Below are positions 36,613-45,807 of a DNA stretch of 64,000 nucleotides, piece by piece. Both the position numbers and the translations under genes were made by a program. The first letter of the stretch is position 1. The number at the start of each line of letters is the position of its first letter. The DNA lies in contig QJJF01000001.1 of NCBI GenBank assembly GCA_003202005.1, positions 341,099 through 405,098 of the forward strand, read 5' to 3'. The notes below the pieces were generated by a model that saw only the letters and a list, made by a program, of their open reading frames with translations, had not been told where the DNA came from and did no database searches. Origin of the DNA: Williamsia faeni. Its GTDB lineage: Bacteria; Actinomycetota; Actinomycetes; Mycobacteriales; Mycobacteriaceae.

Positions 36613-37223
36613 GCCGCCGGTCTCCGGCAACCGCCGGACACTCCGGGACCACGCAAGCCCCGGATTGGCTCGGCACCAATCGGCCCGAGTCCGCGGCCTC
36701 CCGCATCCTCGATGTCGCCGGCGACCTGTTCGTCACCCACGGGGTCACCGCGGTGAACATGAATCAGATAGCGACGGCGGCCGGATGTTCTCGGGCCACT
36801 CTCTATCGATATTTCGCGTCGCGCTCCGAACTGCACCTGGCCTACGTGGAACGGCAGGCGCGCCGGCTGTCGACCGCGGTCAGTGCTGCCACCGCGGAAA
36901 TCACTGATCCCGGCGAACGCATCACCGAGTCGATCCTGACGGCGGTGGCCGGCGTCCGCTCCGATCCGGTGATGCGCAGCTGGTTCAGTCCGGAAGCAGC
37001 CGGATTGGCGGGTGCCATGGGTACAACGTCGGAATCGGTCAACAAAGCCGCCATCGCATTGATCACCGGCGAGACCACCGCCCCTGAGGCCGAGCTCACC
37101 CTCGAAGCCCGGTTCATCGTCCGAATGGTCATATCGCTGCTGATGACACCCGGCTCCGATGCAGCCGAAGAACGAGAGATCGTGACCCGATTCGTCACGC
37201 CTGCGATCCTGCGGCGATATTGA
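36609..37223 (+). CDS. TetR family regulator, partner of the P450
   Basis: A 204-aa TetR protein. After a polar N-terminal tail of 30 residues the helix-turn-helix reads ASRILDVAGDLFVTHGVTAVNMNQIATAAGCSRATLYRYFASRSEL. The ligand domain is not assigned. Its start codon overlaps the P450 stop by 4 nt; both genes lie behind the inverted repeat at 35368-35387, so autoregulation of the pair is the simplest model, with the P450 perhaps acting on the inducer. Confidence 0.9.
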   Translation: MSRRSPATAGHSGTTQAPDWLGTNRPESAASRILDVAGDLFVTHGVTAVNMNQIATAAGCSRATLYRYFASRSELHLAYVERQARRLSTAVSAATAEITDPGERITESILTAVAGVRSDPVMRSWFSPEAAGLAGAMGTTSESVNKAAIALITGETTAPEAELTLEARFIVRMVISLLMTPGSDAAEEREIVTRFVTPAILRRY

Positions 37224-37238
37224 TTTTCACAAGTTGTC

Positions 37239-37251
37239 GGTAACGGTTATC
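37239..37251. promoter_or_regulatory. Candidate Zur-type operator upstream of the metal ABC genes
   Basis: GGTAACGGTTATC is a near-perfect odd palindrome (5 of 6 pairs) in an AT-richer stretch continuing as ATTAGCATCTGTTAG, 77-89 bp upstream of the binding-protein start. The AACGGTTATCA core resembles Fur-family Zur sites of actinomycetes. The assignment rests on motif likeness and gene context. Confidence 0.4.
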
Positions 37252-37327
37252 ATTAGCATCTGTTAGATGGTTCCTCGCGATTCAGCCCCGCGCGGACACA
37301 CCATCCTTTGATGCGAAAGGTCCTGTA

Positions 37328-38314
37328 ATGGCAACCTGGTCCCGGCTTCTTGGGGTCACCACAGCGCTGACCTTGGCCATCGGCGTGGCCGCCGGGTGTT
37401 CCTCCGATGACAGCGGGATGACCTCGGACGGCAAGGTCGCCGTGGTCGCATCAACCAATGTCTGGGCTTCGGTGGCCGAGGCCGTCGGCGGTGAACACGC
37501 CGACGTGAGCGCCCTCTACACCTCGGCGGACGGCGATCCGCACGAGTTCGAGGCCAACGCCAAGGACACCGCGAAAGTCGCCGACGCCGGTGTTGTCGTC
37601 CTCAACGGCGGTCACTACGACGCGTACATGGAATCCGCTCCGAAGAACTCGGACGCGATCGTGATCAACGCATTCGACATCATGGAAGGTGACGAACACA
37701 GCGATGAACACGACGGCAACGATCACGACAGCGGCCATGACGAAGGCGACCACAGCCACGCCCCCGGCGCGGTCAACGAGCACGTCTTCTACAACCTGAC
37801 CGCCGTCGGCGAGGTTGCGAACAGAATCGCGAATGCATTGTCCGAGAAGGACCCCGCCAACGAACAGTACTTCCGCGACAACGCCGGGGCGTTCAACGAC
37901 CAGATCAACGAACTGCACGCGGAGCTGGCCGCAATCAAGGCGGCAAACCCGGGCGCAACAGTTGCCCAGACCGAACCGCTGGCGGGTTACCTCCTGGCCG
38001 AGGCCGGGCTCGACGACGTCACACCCGCCGGACTGCAGGATGCGGTCGAGGCCGGACAGTCTCCGTCGGCGCGCGACGTCGCCGCGACACATGAACTGAT
38101 CTCAGGTCGTGGGGTGCGGGCGTTGATCTACAACACCCAGGCCGTGGACGACGGCACAAAAGCCCTACTCGCGATCGCCGACAAGGCCGGTGTCCCGGTT
38201 GTCGACCTCACCGAGACCTTCCCGTCCGGCGTCACGAACTATATCGACTGGCAGCGGGCTAATGTTGAGGCGCTGACGTCTGCCCTGGCGGCCAGCGCAA
38301 ACAGCACTCGTTGA
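37328..38314 (+). CDS. znuA: Metal ABC transporter substrate-binding lipoprotein, zinc type
   Basis: A 328-aa cluster A-I binding lipoprotein. Signal sequence with lipobox VAAGC (around residue 24) leads to a mature domain with VASTNVWASVAEAVGG, DPHEFEANAKD (first metal His) and a later His (VNEHVFYN). Between them lies a His/Asp-rich loop (residues 119-143: EGDEHSDEHDGNDHDSGHDE and on), the hallmark of zinc over manganese receptors. C-terminal DLTETFPSG carries the last ligand region. It is followed by ATPase and permease genes on the same strand. Confidence 0.9.
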   Translation: MATWSRLLGVTTALTLAIGVAAGCSSDDSGMTSDGKVAVVASTNVWASVAEAVGGEHADVSALYTSADGDPHEFEANAKDTAKVADAGVVVLNGGHYDAYMESAPKNSDAIVINAFDIMEGDEHSDEHDGNDHDSGHDEGDHSHAPGAVNEHVFYNLTAVGEVANRIANALSEKDPANEQYFRDNAGAFNDQINELHAELAAIKAANPGATVAQTEPLAGYLLAEAGLDDVTPAGLQDAVEAGQSPSARDVAATHELISGRGVRALIYNTQAVDDGTKALLAIADKAGVPVVDLTETFPSGVTNYIDWQRANVEALTSALAASANSTR

Positions 38315-38330
38315 TGAGGCAATCCACCAC

Positions 38331-39242
38331 ATGACCCAGCCCGAACCGGCACCAGCGCCACCGTCGAAAACAGCTGACCACCAAGCTGCCGACGGTCTGA
38401 AAACCGTGCACCAAACCGCAGGCCGGGGAGCCGCGATCACAATCGTGGGCGCCCGATTGTCGTTCGGCCGCAGGGTCCTGTGGGATCACTTCGACCTCAC
38501 CGTCGCGCGCGGCGAGTTCATCGCCGTCCTCGGTCCCAACGGCTCGGGCAAGACGTCGCTGCTGAAAACCCTTCTGGGTAAATACACTTTGGACTCCGGC
38601 ACCGTCACCGTCGAGGGCCGCGGACTGCGCAGTGGTGACAGCAACGTCGGATACATCCCGCAGCAGGAGACCCACGACGAGGGCGTGCCACTACGTGGCC
38701 GTGACCTCGTCGGTCTCGGTGTCGACGGCCAGGCCTGGGGCCTGGGATTCCGGAATCGCAAGCGTCGCAACGCACTTGTCGACGATGCCATCGCGCAGGT
38801 CGATGCCCGCGACTTCGCCGACGCACCATTGGGTCTGCTCAGTGGTGGTGAACAGCAACGTCTTCGGGTCGCGCAGGCACTGTCCGGCAACCCCGCGGTA
38901 TTGCTCTGCGACGAGCCGTTGCTGAGCCTGGATCCGGCCAACCAGAGTCGCGTCGCGGCGCTCATCGACCGTCGCCGCCGCGATCACGGCACAGCCGTCT
39001 TGTTCGTCACCCACGAGATCAATCCGATCCTGCCGTACGTCGACCGGGTCGTGTACCTCGTCGACGGCCGCTTCCGGATCGGCACACCCGCGGACGTCAT
39101 GACATCGGAGACGCTGAGTGAGCTGTACCAGACCCGTGTCGATGTGCTGCGGGTCCAGGACCGGCTCGTGGTCGTCGGAGCCGACGAATCGGCCTGCCAC
39201 GGTGACCATTCGTTCACACCGTCAATCGAGGTAACCGAGTGA
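38331..39242 (+). CDS. znuC: Metal ABC transporter ATP-binding protein
   Basis: A 303-aa ABC ATPase. After a 40-residue polar extension come Walker A GPNGSGKTSLLK, the Q loop IPQQETHDEG, signature LLSGGEQQRLRVAQAL, Walker B VLLCDEPLLSLD and switch His in FVTHEINP. The N-terminal extension is unusual for the family; an internal start near AITIVGARLSFG cannot be excluded. It starts 17 bp after the binding-protein stop and overlaps the permease start (GTGA). It powers metal uptake, zinc being likely. Confidence 0.92.
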   Translation: MTQPEPAPAPPSKTADHQAADGLKTVHQTAGRGAAITIVGARLSFGRRVLWDHFDLTVARGEFIAVLGPNGSGKTSLLKTLLGKYTLDSGTVTVEGRGLRSGDSNVGYIPQQETHDEGVPLRGRDLVGLGVDGQAWGLGFRNRKRRNALVDDAIAQVDARDFADAPLGLLSGGEQQRLRVAQALSGNPAVLLCDEPLLSLDPANQSRVAALIDRRRRDHGTAVLFVTHEINPILPYVDRVVYLVDGRFRIGTPADVMTSETLSELYQTRVDVLRVQDRLVVVGADESACHGDHSFTPSIEVTE

Positions 39243-40132
39243 ACCGCAGCTGGTCCGACTTCTTCGACTTCGCCGAGACCGCCGATCTCCTCTCCTACGG
39301 CTTTGTGCAGCAGGCGCTGCTCGCCACCGCACTGCTCGGCATTCTCGGTGGGATCCTCGGACCGATGGTGGTCAGCCGGCAGATGGCATTTGCCGTGCAC
39401 GGCACCGCCGAACTGACATTCACCGGTGCGGCCGCCGCGCTGTTGCTGGGGATCAGCGTGAATCTCGGCGGTCTGATCGGCGCGGTCATCGCCTCGGTGA
39501 TCTTCGGTCTGCTGGGAAACCGCGTGCGCGAACGTGATTCGGTAATCGGTGTGGTCATGGCCTTCGGCCTCGGATTGGGTGTGCTGTTCATCGCCCTGTA
39601 CGGACGCACCGGCGCCGGCTTCAACCTGCTCACCGGCCAGGTCGTGAACGCCGGAGCGCAGGGTGTCGGGGCCGTGATCGTCACGACCGTCGTGGTGGTT
39701 GTCGTGATGGCGGTCATCTACCGTCCGCTGCTCTTCGCCAGTACCGATCCGCGGGTGGCCGAGGCGCGCGGTGTGCCGATGCAGCTGCTGTCTGTCGTCT
39801 TCGCCGTCCTACTCGGTGCCGCAGTGGCACAGAGCGTCCAGATCATCGGCGCGTTGCTGGTGATGTCGCTGATCATCACACCCGCCGCCGCAGCGATGCG
39901 GGTGTCGTCGAATCCGACCACCGTGCTCGCGCTGTCGATCCTGTTCGCGGAGATAGCCGCAATAGCCGGGATCATCCTGTCCTTGGCACCGGGTCTGCCG
40001 CCGTCGGTGTTCGTCACGTCCATATCATTTGCGATCTACATGGTGTGCCGAGTGATCGGCACCCGGCGTTCCCGCAATGCCGGACGGCGGACATGGGTCA
40101 CGGACGCCGAACAGACACTCGTCAAGAATTAG
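39239..40132 (+). CDS. znuB: Metal ABC transporter permease
   Basis: A 297-aa ABC-3 family permease with about eight membrane helices, for example ALLATALLGILGGILGPMVVS, GLIGAVIASVIFGLLG and VQIIGALLVMSLIITPAAAAM, the last being the conserved cytoplasmic-coupling/helix region of the family. GTG 39239 overlaps the ATPase stop. Together the three genes make a complete zinc (or manganese) importer. About 140 bp of non-coding sequence separate it from the SARP gene. Confidence 0.92.
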   Translation: MNRSWSDFFDFAETADLLSYGFVQQALLATALLGILGGILGPMVVSRQMAFAVHGTAELTFTGAAAALLLGISVNLGGLIGAVIASVIFGLLGNRVRERDSVIGVVMAFGLGLGVLFIALYGRTGAGFNLLTGQVVNAGAQGVGAVIVTTVVVVVVMAVIYRPLLFASTDPRVAEARGVPMQLLSVVFAVLLGAAVAQSVQIIGALLVMSLIITPAAAAMRVSSNPTTVLALSILFAEIAAIAGIILSLAPGLPPSVFVTSISFAIYMVCRVIGTRRSRNAGRRTWVTDAEQTLVKN

Positions 40133-40272
40133 GGCAATCGGCAAAAATTAGACTGATCGGACGTACCCCTCGAACGCACCAGTCACCTAAGCTCTGGTTC
40201 AGCCGCTCACGACCCGGCGGGGTCCACACCGAGCGGAATCAGTGTGTGTTCGGCGAGCGGCGAAGGACGGGT

Positions 40273-43200
40273 ATGCGCTATCAGATACTCGGGCCGCTCG
40301 AAGTACTCCGGAACGACGGCAGTGAATCCAGGATTGACCTGGGCTCCCCCAAACAGCGGATCATTCTGGCAATACTGCTGATCCACCGCGGCAAAGTGGT
40401 GTCCACGGACCGGCTGTGCGACGCATTGTGGGGCGACGAGGCACCACCGAGTGCCACGTCTAGCCTGCAGGCATACATCTCCAATCTGCGCCGCGCACTC
40501 CGCAATGACGCGGGAACATCTCCGATCCGGCGACAGTCCACCGGCTACATCCTCGACGTCGCCGACTGCGATGTGGATGTCAGCGAGTTTCTCGCCCACG
40601 CGGGCGAGGCCCAGCAGCATGCCGACAACGAAGAATGGGCGCCTGCGCTCGATTCCGCGGATCGCGCACTGGCCTTGTGGCGCGGGCCGCTGCTCGACGG
40701 TCAGGGTGATGAGGACTGGGTGCGCACCGAGGCGGCCGGACTCGAGGAGATCCGCAGCGGCAGTATGGAGAACCGGATCACCGCATTGCTTGCGCTGAAC
40801 CGGCTGCCGGAGGCCCTGGCCGACGTTGTCGCGCTGCGAAACCGGCAACCGTACCGCGACCACAGCTGCTGGCTGCACATGCTGGCGCTGCACCGCGCCG
40901 GCCGGTCCGCCGAGGCGCTCGACGTCTTCGGCGACCATGCCCACCGGCTCGACACCGATCTCGGCCTCGAGCCGAGCACCGAACTCCGCGATCTGCAAGG
41001 CGCCGTCCTACGCCATGACCCCGAACTGATCGCCTGGCCACGCAAACCGATCTGGTCCGGTGCCGGCGAACTCCGTGTGCCCGACAACCCACCCGCTCAG
41101 GTTTCCACCGACGCCGAGATCCCCACACACCGCGGGCTGATCGGACGGGTTCGCGAACTCGACCACATCGCCGCGGTGCTGCAGGACGTCCTGGCCGGCG
41201 ATACGCGCTGGCTGATCTTCATCGGCCCTCCCGGAATCGGCAAGACCAGGCTCGCCGACGAGGTGGCCCACCTCATGCATTCGGCCGGTGGGCGGGCCGT
41301 CTGGGCGCGGAACCCGGAAGAAGGTGCGCCGTCGTGGTGGCCGGCGCGGCAGCTGGTCGAATCCCTCGGCTCCGACCCCGGCGAGGTCTTCCTCACCACC
41401 GGAGCCGTCGATGCGGACACCGCCCGGTTCACTGTTTACGATCGGGTGCAGCGGATCATCGAACAGTCAAGTGAAACAAGACCACTCGCGGTGATCGTCG
41501 ACGACGCCCAGTGGGCGGATTCGATGTCGGTCGGCGCTCTCGCCTCGCTGGCAACCGCAGTGCACCGGCACCCGATCGCATTTGTGATCACACTGCGCGA
41601 GGGCGAACACAATCCGGCGATAGCCCGACTGCTCAGCGCGGTCGCGCGCGGTACCGGCAACCGGCAGATCGTCGTTCCGGTACTCGACGAAGCCGAAGTC
41701 GGCGCACTCGCCAATGAGATCGCCACCGAAGAGCTGACCGCCGACGAGGTCGCCGGGCTGGCCAAGCGGACCGGCGGCAATCCGCTGTTCGTCTCCGAAT
41801 ACGCCCGGCTCCCTGCCGGTGAACGCAGTACCGGCGAACTCCCGGTGGCCGTCCGGTCGGTACTCGGATTGCGCCTTGCCGGACTGGATCCCGCTGTGTT
41901 GCAGGTCCTCCGGATGGCAGCGGTCATCGGCGACACCATCGACATCGTGCTGCTGTCACGGGCCACCGGACTCGACATCGACACACTCGCCGACCAGCTC
42001 GATGCCGCCGCCGATGAGCGCATCGTCACCGCCACACCTGGCAGTGACAGCTACGCGTTTGCCCATGGCCTGCTCCGGGAAGAGGTCCTGGTCCAGATAC
42101 CGGCACTGCGGCGCAAGCGTGCGCATGCGAAGGTCGCCGAGATCCTTGCCGATGCAGAGGGATCCGACGCCCTCGGCAGACGAGCACAACATCTGATGGC
42201 CGCACTTCCCCTCGTCGATCCGGAGCTGGCGGTCGACGCTTGTATGGCAGCGGCGGAAGCTTCTGCCGCACAGTGGCATTCAGAGGTCGCCGCACACTGG
42301 TGGCAGCAGGCGATGATCGCCTATGCCTTGCTCCCAATGGCCGAACAGGTCGACGAACGACGCGATGAACTGACCGTGCTGTTGCTCGAGTCGCTGTCTC
42401 GGGCCGGCAAGGGACAGACCGTCATGCAGACGGTGGAGGCCGCGCTCACGACCGCTGTCCAGGCCGAAAAGTCTTCCACCATCGGCAAACTTGCCGGTTC
42501 GCTGCTGCGGTCGGGAGGTGGATGGCCATGGGTGTCACCGGCGGAGGATCCCGCGTCACTGCTGGCACTGCTGGCCCGGACCGAGGAAACCGTCGCCGAT
42601 GATCCCGGCGAGCGTGCACAGGTTCTGGGCGCATTGAGCGTCGGGCACAGCTACGACCCCGACCCGACGATCGCCCCGGAATTGATCCGGCGCGCAGAAG
42701 GATTCGCAGAGTTCTCCCACGACCCCGATATCATCGCCGAGGTGATGATGGCCCGGCTGATCACATTCTCCGGAGTCGCCACGCATGCGCGTGAATCGGT
42801 CGCGCTGATCAACAGCCTTCTCGCGCTCAATCATCGCCAGGCCCGCTTCGATGCGGTCATCGCCCACTCGATCGGGACGATGGCCACCTTCACCCTGGGC
42901 GACGTCTCCGCTGCCCGCAGTCATCTGCAGCTGGCCATCGCGGGCAGCGAAGAACTGAACTTGCCGATCCTGCGCGCCCAACTGCGTTGGATGGAAGTCG
43001 TTGTCGCGGTGTGGATCGGTGATTTCGAACGGGCACAACAACATCAGGCGATCGCCAAACGCGTTCACGAACAGACCGAGTTGTATGTGACCGGGCAAGC
43101 CGACATGTCGCTGATGTCACTGAGCCGCGAGCTCGGGAGTATCGCCGAAATCGGTGCAGACCGGGCCCTGGAGACGATCACCGGTGTGGCGGCCAGCACC

Positions 43201-43725
43201 GAGGACACCAACATGCTCGGGGTGATCGCCGCCGGTACGGCGGGTATACCCGGCGCACCGGTGGACCGCGCGCTCGCAGCGGCACTGGTGGCGCAACGGC
43301 AGGCCACCTGCGGTGCGCATGTGTGGCACACGCTCGGTCACGCCGTGGCCCTCGCCCATGTGGTCGCAGACTTCGAATTGACCGCGTACGCAGAAGAATT
43401 CATCACCGAACTCGAACCCTTCAGCGACCACATCGGACTGATCGGACAACTCGGCAACGTCGGCCCGGTGGCACTGGCGCTGAGCCGGCTGTACCTGCTC
43501 ACCGGCAATCTCACCGCGGCAAGGGAATCGGTCGCGGTGGCAGCGGGCATCGCCGAACGAACCGGTGGACTTCCCACGCTCCTGCGGTGCCGAGTTCTCG
43601 GTGTGCGACTACGCCCTGCCGGCGACCTGTTGGCCACCGAGCTCGACGACCTCGAACGTCAGGCCGAGAAACTCGGGATGGCCGGCGTGCTCAGCGAGGT
43701 GCGCGGCTTGCGCACCGCGCGCTGA
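40273..43725 (+). CDS. Large SARP/AfsR-type regulator with AAA ATPase and TPR-like repeats
   Basis: A 1150-aa regulator. Residues 1-95 form an OmpR-like winged helix (MRYQILGPLEVLR, LGSPKQRIILAILLI, DRLCDALWGDEAPPSATSSL); 100-245 is the bacterial transcriptional activation domain (CDVDVSEFLAHAGEA, GLEPSTELRDLQ). An AAA/STAND ATPase follows, with Walker A FIGPPGIGKTRLA at about 318-325 and Walker B LAVIVDDAQWAD near 407. The last ~550 residues are helical, TPR-like. ATG 40273 has GAAGGACGG upstream. Such proteins switch on nearby metabolic genes; SARP-like direct repeats lie in front of the next gene, an FAD oxidase, the probable target. Confidence 0.9.
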   Translation: MRYQILGPLEVLRNDGSESRIDLGSPKQRIILAILLIHRGKVVSTDRLCDALWGDEAPPSATSSLQAYISNLRRALRNDAGTSPIRRQSTGYILDVADCDVDVSEFLAHAGEAQQHADNEEWAPALDSADRALALWRGPLLDGQGDEDWVRTEAAGLEEIRSGSMENRITALLALNRLPEALADVVALRNRQPYRDHSCWLHMLALHRAGRSAEALDVFGDHAHRLDTDLGLEPSTELRDLQGAVLRHDPELIAWPRKPIWSGAGELRVPDNPPAQVSTDAEIPTHRGLIGRVRELDHIAAVLQDVLAGDTRWLIFIGPPGIGKTRLADEVAHLMHSAGGRAVWARNPEEGAPSWWPARQLVESLGSDPGEVFLTTGAVDADTARFTVYDRVQRIIEQSSETRPLAVIVDDAQWADSMSVGALASLATAVHRHPIAFVITLREGEHNPAIARLLSAVARGTGNRQIVVPVLDEAEVGALANEIATEELTADEVAGLAKRTGGNPLFVSEYARLPAGERSTGELPVAVRSVLGLRLAGLDPAVLQVLRMAAVIGDTIDIVLLSRATGLDIDTLADQLDAAADERIVTATPGSDSYAFAHGLLREEVLVQIPALRRKRAHAKVAEILADAEGSDALGRRAQHLMAALPLVDPELAVDACMAAAEASAAQWHSEVAAHWWQQAMIAYALLPMAEQVDERRDELTVLLLESLSRAGKGQTVMQTVEAALTTAVQAEKSSTIGKLAGSLLRSGGGWPWVSPAEDPASLLALLARTEETVADDPGERAQVLGALSVGHSYDPDPTIAPELIRRAEGFAEFSHDPDIIAEVMMARLITFSGVATHARESVALINSLLALNHRQARFDAVIAHSIGTMATFTLGDVSAARSHLQLAIAGSEELNLPILRAQLRWMEVVVAVWIGDFERAQQHQAIAKRVHEQTELYVTGQADMSLMSLSRELGSIAEIGADRALETITGVAASTEDTNMLGVIAAGTAGIPGAPVDRALAAALVAQRQATCGAHVWHTLGHAVALAHVVADFELTAYAEEFITELEPFSDHIGLIGQLGNVGPVALALSRLYLLTGNLTAARESVAVAAGIAERTGGLPTLLRCRVLGVRLRPAGDLLATELDDLERQAEKLGMAGVLSEVRGLRTAR

Positions 43726-43765
43726 TCAGCCGGTTCTCCCCGGATCCGACGCCGCCCGGAGCTCC

Positions 43766-43783
43766 TTGAAACATTCTTGAACA
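43766..43783 (+). promoter_or_regulatory. SARP-type direct repeats upstream of the FAD oxidase
   Basis: TTGAAAC-ATTC-TTGAACA: two 7-mers differing only near the 3' end, with an exact 11-bp period, the layout bound by SARP-family winged helices. The site lies 80-97 bp before the oxidase ATG and just after the SARP gene. Confidence 0.55.
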
Positions 43784-43862
43784 TCGCCACCAAGAACCTC
43801 CCAAGTGCTCGGGTGCATGATGACGCCATCAATGAAGGACTTCTATCGAAGGAACCAACACG

Positions 43863-45254
43863 ATGACCGTCATCACCCCCAGTACAGGTACCGATCCGCT
43901 CACGGACCTCCGGGCAGCCGTCGCCGGCGTGGTTGTCCGACCGGGAGAGCCTGGCTTCGAACGGGCGATCCCATGGAATGTTGCGGTCCCGACCGACCCC
44001 TATGCCGTGGTGTTCGTGGAGTCCGCAGCCGATGTCGCGGCCACCCTGCGCATCGCGGCACGCCACGGACTCACCGTCGGCGTCAACGCCACCGGCCATG
44101 GCGCCCTGCCGCTCGACCAGGGCACCGTCCTCGTGCACACCAGCGCGCTGGACGGACTCGAGATCGACCCGCAGGCCCGTACCGCGAAGGTCGGCGCCGG
44201 GGTGAAGTGGCAACGGGTCATCGAGGCCGCCGCGCCGCACGGACTGGCCGGGCTGGGCGGTTCCGCACCCGACGCCGGAGTCGTCGGATTCCTCACCGGC
44301 TGCGGCATCGGACCATTCGTCCGCACCCTCGGTCTGTCCTCCGATCACGTGCGTTCCTTCGAACTGGTCACCGGCCAGGGCGACATCCTTCACGTCACAC
44401 CCGCGAGCCATGCCGAACTGTTCTGGGGATTGCGCGGTGGCAAAGCCACCCTCGGCATCGTCACATCGGTGGAGATCGATCTCCTGCCCATCTCCGAGTT
44501 CTACGGCGGTGCGCTCTACTTCGACGGAGCTGACGCGGCCGCGGTCTTCCTCGCCTGGCGCGACTGGAGCCTCGATCTGCCCGAGCACGCCAACACCTCG
44601 ATCGCACTGCTCCACCTGCCCCCGCTTCCGGAGGTACCACCGCCGCTGGCCGGCAAGCTGACGGTGGCGGTCCGTTACGCATCCCTCGCCGACCCCGAAA
44701 CCGCCGAGGCGCTCATCGCCCCGCTGCGCGCCGTTGCCACCCCGATAATCGATGCGATCGCGGTAATGCCTTATGCCGCAATGGGTGCGATCCATGCGGA
44801 CCCGGTTGATCCGATGCCGAGTTTCGAAAGCGCCACCCTGCTCAGCGAGTTCAACGACACCGTTCTGGACACCCTGCTCGCGCTCGCGGGTCCCGGTTCG
44901 CAGTCACCGCAGGTGGTTGTCGAAGTCCGCCGATTCGGTGGCGCGATGGCCCGCCCGGCCACCCATCGAAGCGCGTTCTGCCACCGGGATGCGGGCTACC
45001 ACCTGTTCACCGTCGGCGTACTGGCACCGCCTGTCGCCGAACACGTGGCACCCCATGCCGCCTCCATCATGGGCGCGATGGCACCGTGGGCGATCGGCGA
45101 ACTACCGAACTTCAATCCGGGCATCACGCCCGAACGGATTTCCAGTTGCTACGACGAAGACACCCTGGCCTGGCTCAGCGCGCTCGCCGAGCGACATGAT
45201 CCCGAAGGTGTGCTGCGGGCCGGCCAGGTCGTTCGGATCACCACCCCGGTCTGA
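43863..45254 (+). CDS. FAD-linked oxidase (PCMH/berberine-bridge-enzyme type)
   Basis: A 463-aa flavoprotein. The PCMH FAD-binding domain is evident: DPYAVVFVESAADVAATLRIAARHGLTVGVNATGHGALP, with a His where many relatives attach FAD covalently, then TAKVGAGVKWQRVIEAAAPHGLAGLGG and FLTGCGIGPFVRTLGLSSDHV. A BBE-like C-terminal segment (FNPGITPERISSCYDEDTLAWLSALAERHDPEGVLR) completes it. It lacks a signal peptide, so it is cytosolic. It follows the SARP gene by 137 bp and is its likely target. The substrate, probably an alcohol or phenolic, is unknown. Confidence 0.9.
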   Translation: MTVITPSTGTDPLTDLRAAVAGVVVRPGEPGFERAIPWNVAVPTDPYAVVFVESAADVAATLRIAARHGLTVGVNATGHGALPLDQGTVLVHTSALDGLEIDPQARTAKVGAGVKWQRVIEAAAPHGLAGLGGSAPDAGVVGFLTGCGIGPFVRTLGLSSDHVRSFELVTGQGDILHVTPASHAELFWGLRGGKATLGIVTSVEIDLLPISEFYGGALYFDGADAAAVFLAWRDWSLDLPEHANTSIALLHLPPLPEVPPPLAGKLTVAVRYASLADPETAEALIAPLRAVATPIIDAIAVMPYAAMGAIHADPVDPMPSFESATLLSEFNDTVLDTLLALAGPGSQSPQVVVEVRRFGGAMARPATHRSAFCHRDAGYHLFTVGVLAPPVAEHVAPHAASIMGAMAPWAIGELPNFNPGITPERISSCYDEDTLAWLSALAERHDPEGVLRAGQVVRITTPV

Positions 45255-45273
45255 CATCGCATCTCGTGGCGCA

Positions 45274-45807
45274 CTAGGGAATCTGTTCTTCCGGCGCGCC
45301 GGGGTTGCACTGTGCGGCGATCATCTGGGCCTCGGTAACCACCGGTCGCCAGGGTTCGAGGTTCCAGCTGGTCTTCTCGGGCGCCACGAGCCGGGCAAAC
45401 CGCCAATGGCAGGCGAATTGGTCGCGCATACCAGGGGTATCTGCGGTCGGGTCCATGGCAACAACTTCGGACCAGGCCGCATCCAATTCACTGCCACCGG
45501 GTGTGTACCGGCCCGATTCGGTGGGAAACACCTGCAAGCTCGGTCCCTGATCCGTCTGCGCCCACGCCGTCCGGCTGATGAACGGCGGCAGATAGACCGG
45601 TGCCGCGGACCTCGACGCCGGCGATAGCCCCGATGTGCTCGACGAGGTAGACGTCACCTGAGTTGTCGTCGGCGACGTCGTGACGGCAACGCCGCCGTCG
45701 TTGGAGGAATCACCGGAGGAATCACCGCACCCGACCAGCAGTGCCGCGGCCAGCAGCATCGCTGCTGATCCGCGGCACAGTGAACTGACGCGACGGGTGA
45801 GCGTCAA
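45274..45807 (-). CDS. DUF2599 lipoprotein
   Basis: A 177-aa exported lipoprotein: basic N-terminus LTRRVSSLCRGS, hydrophobic core, lipobox LLVGC, then a Ser/Thr-rich linker (about 30-65) and a compact domain with PPFISRTAWAQ, SELDAAWSEVV, GMRDQFACHWRFA and KTSWNLEPWRP, the conserved signature of DUF2599. No function is known for the domain. TTG 45807 shares TTGA with the MaoC stop, so it is the third gene of an overlapping esterase-MaoC-lipoprotein operon. Confidence 0.8.
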   Translation of the reverse strand: MTLTRRVSSLCRGSAAMLLAAALLVGCGDSSGDSSNDGGVAVTTSPTTTQVTSTSSSTSGLSPASRSAAPVYLPPFISRTAWAQTDQGPSLQVFPTESGRYTPGGSELDAAWSEVVAMDPTADTPGMRDQFACHWRFARLVAPEKTSWNLEPWRPVVTEAQMIAAQCNPGAPEEQIP

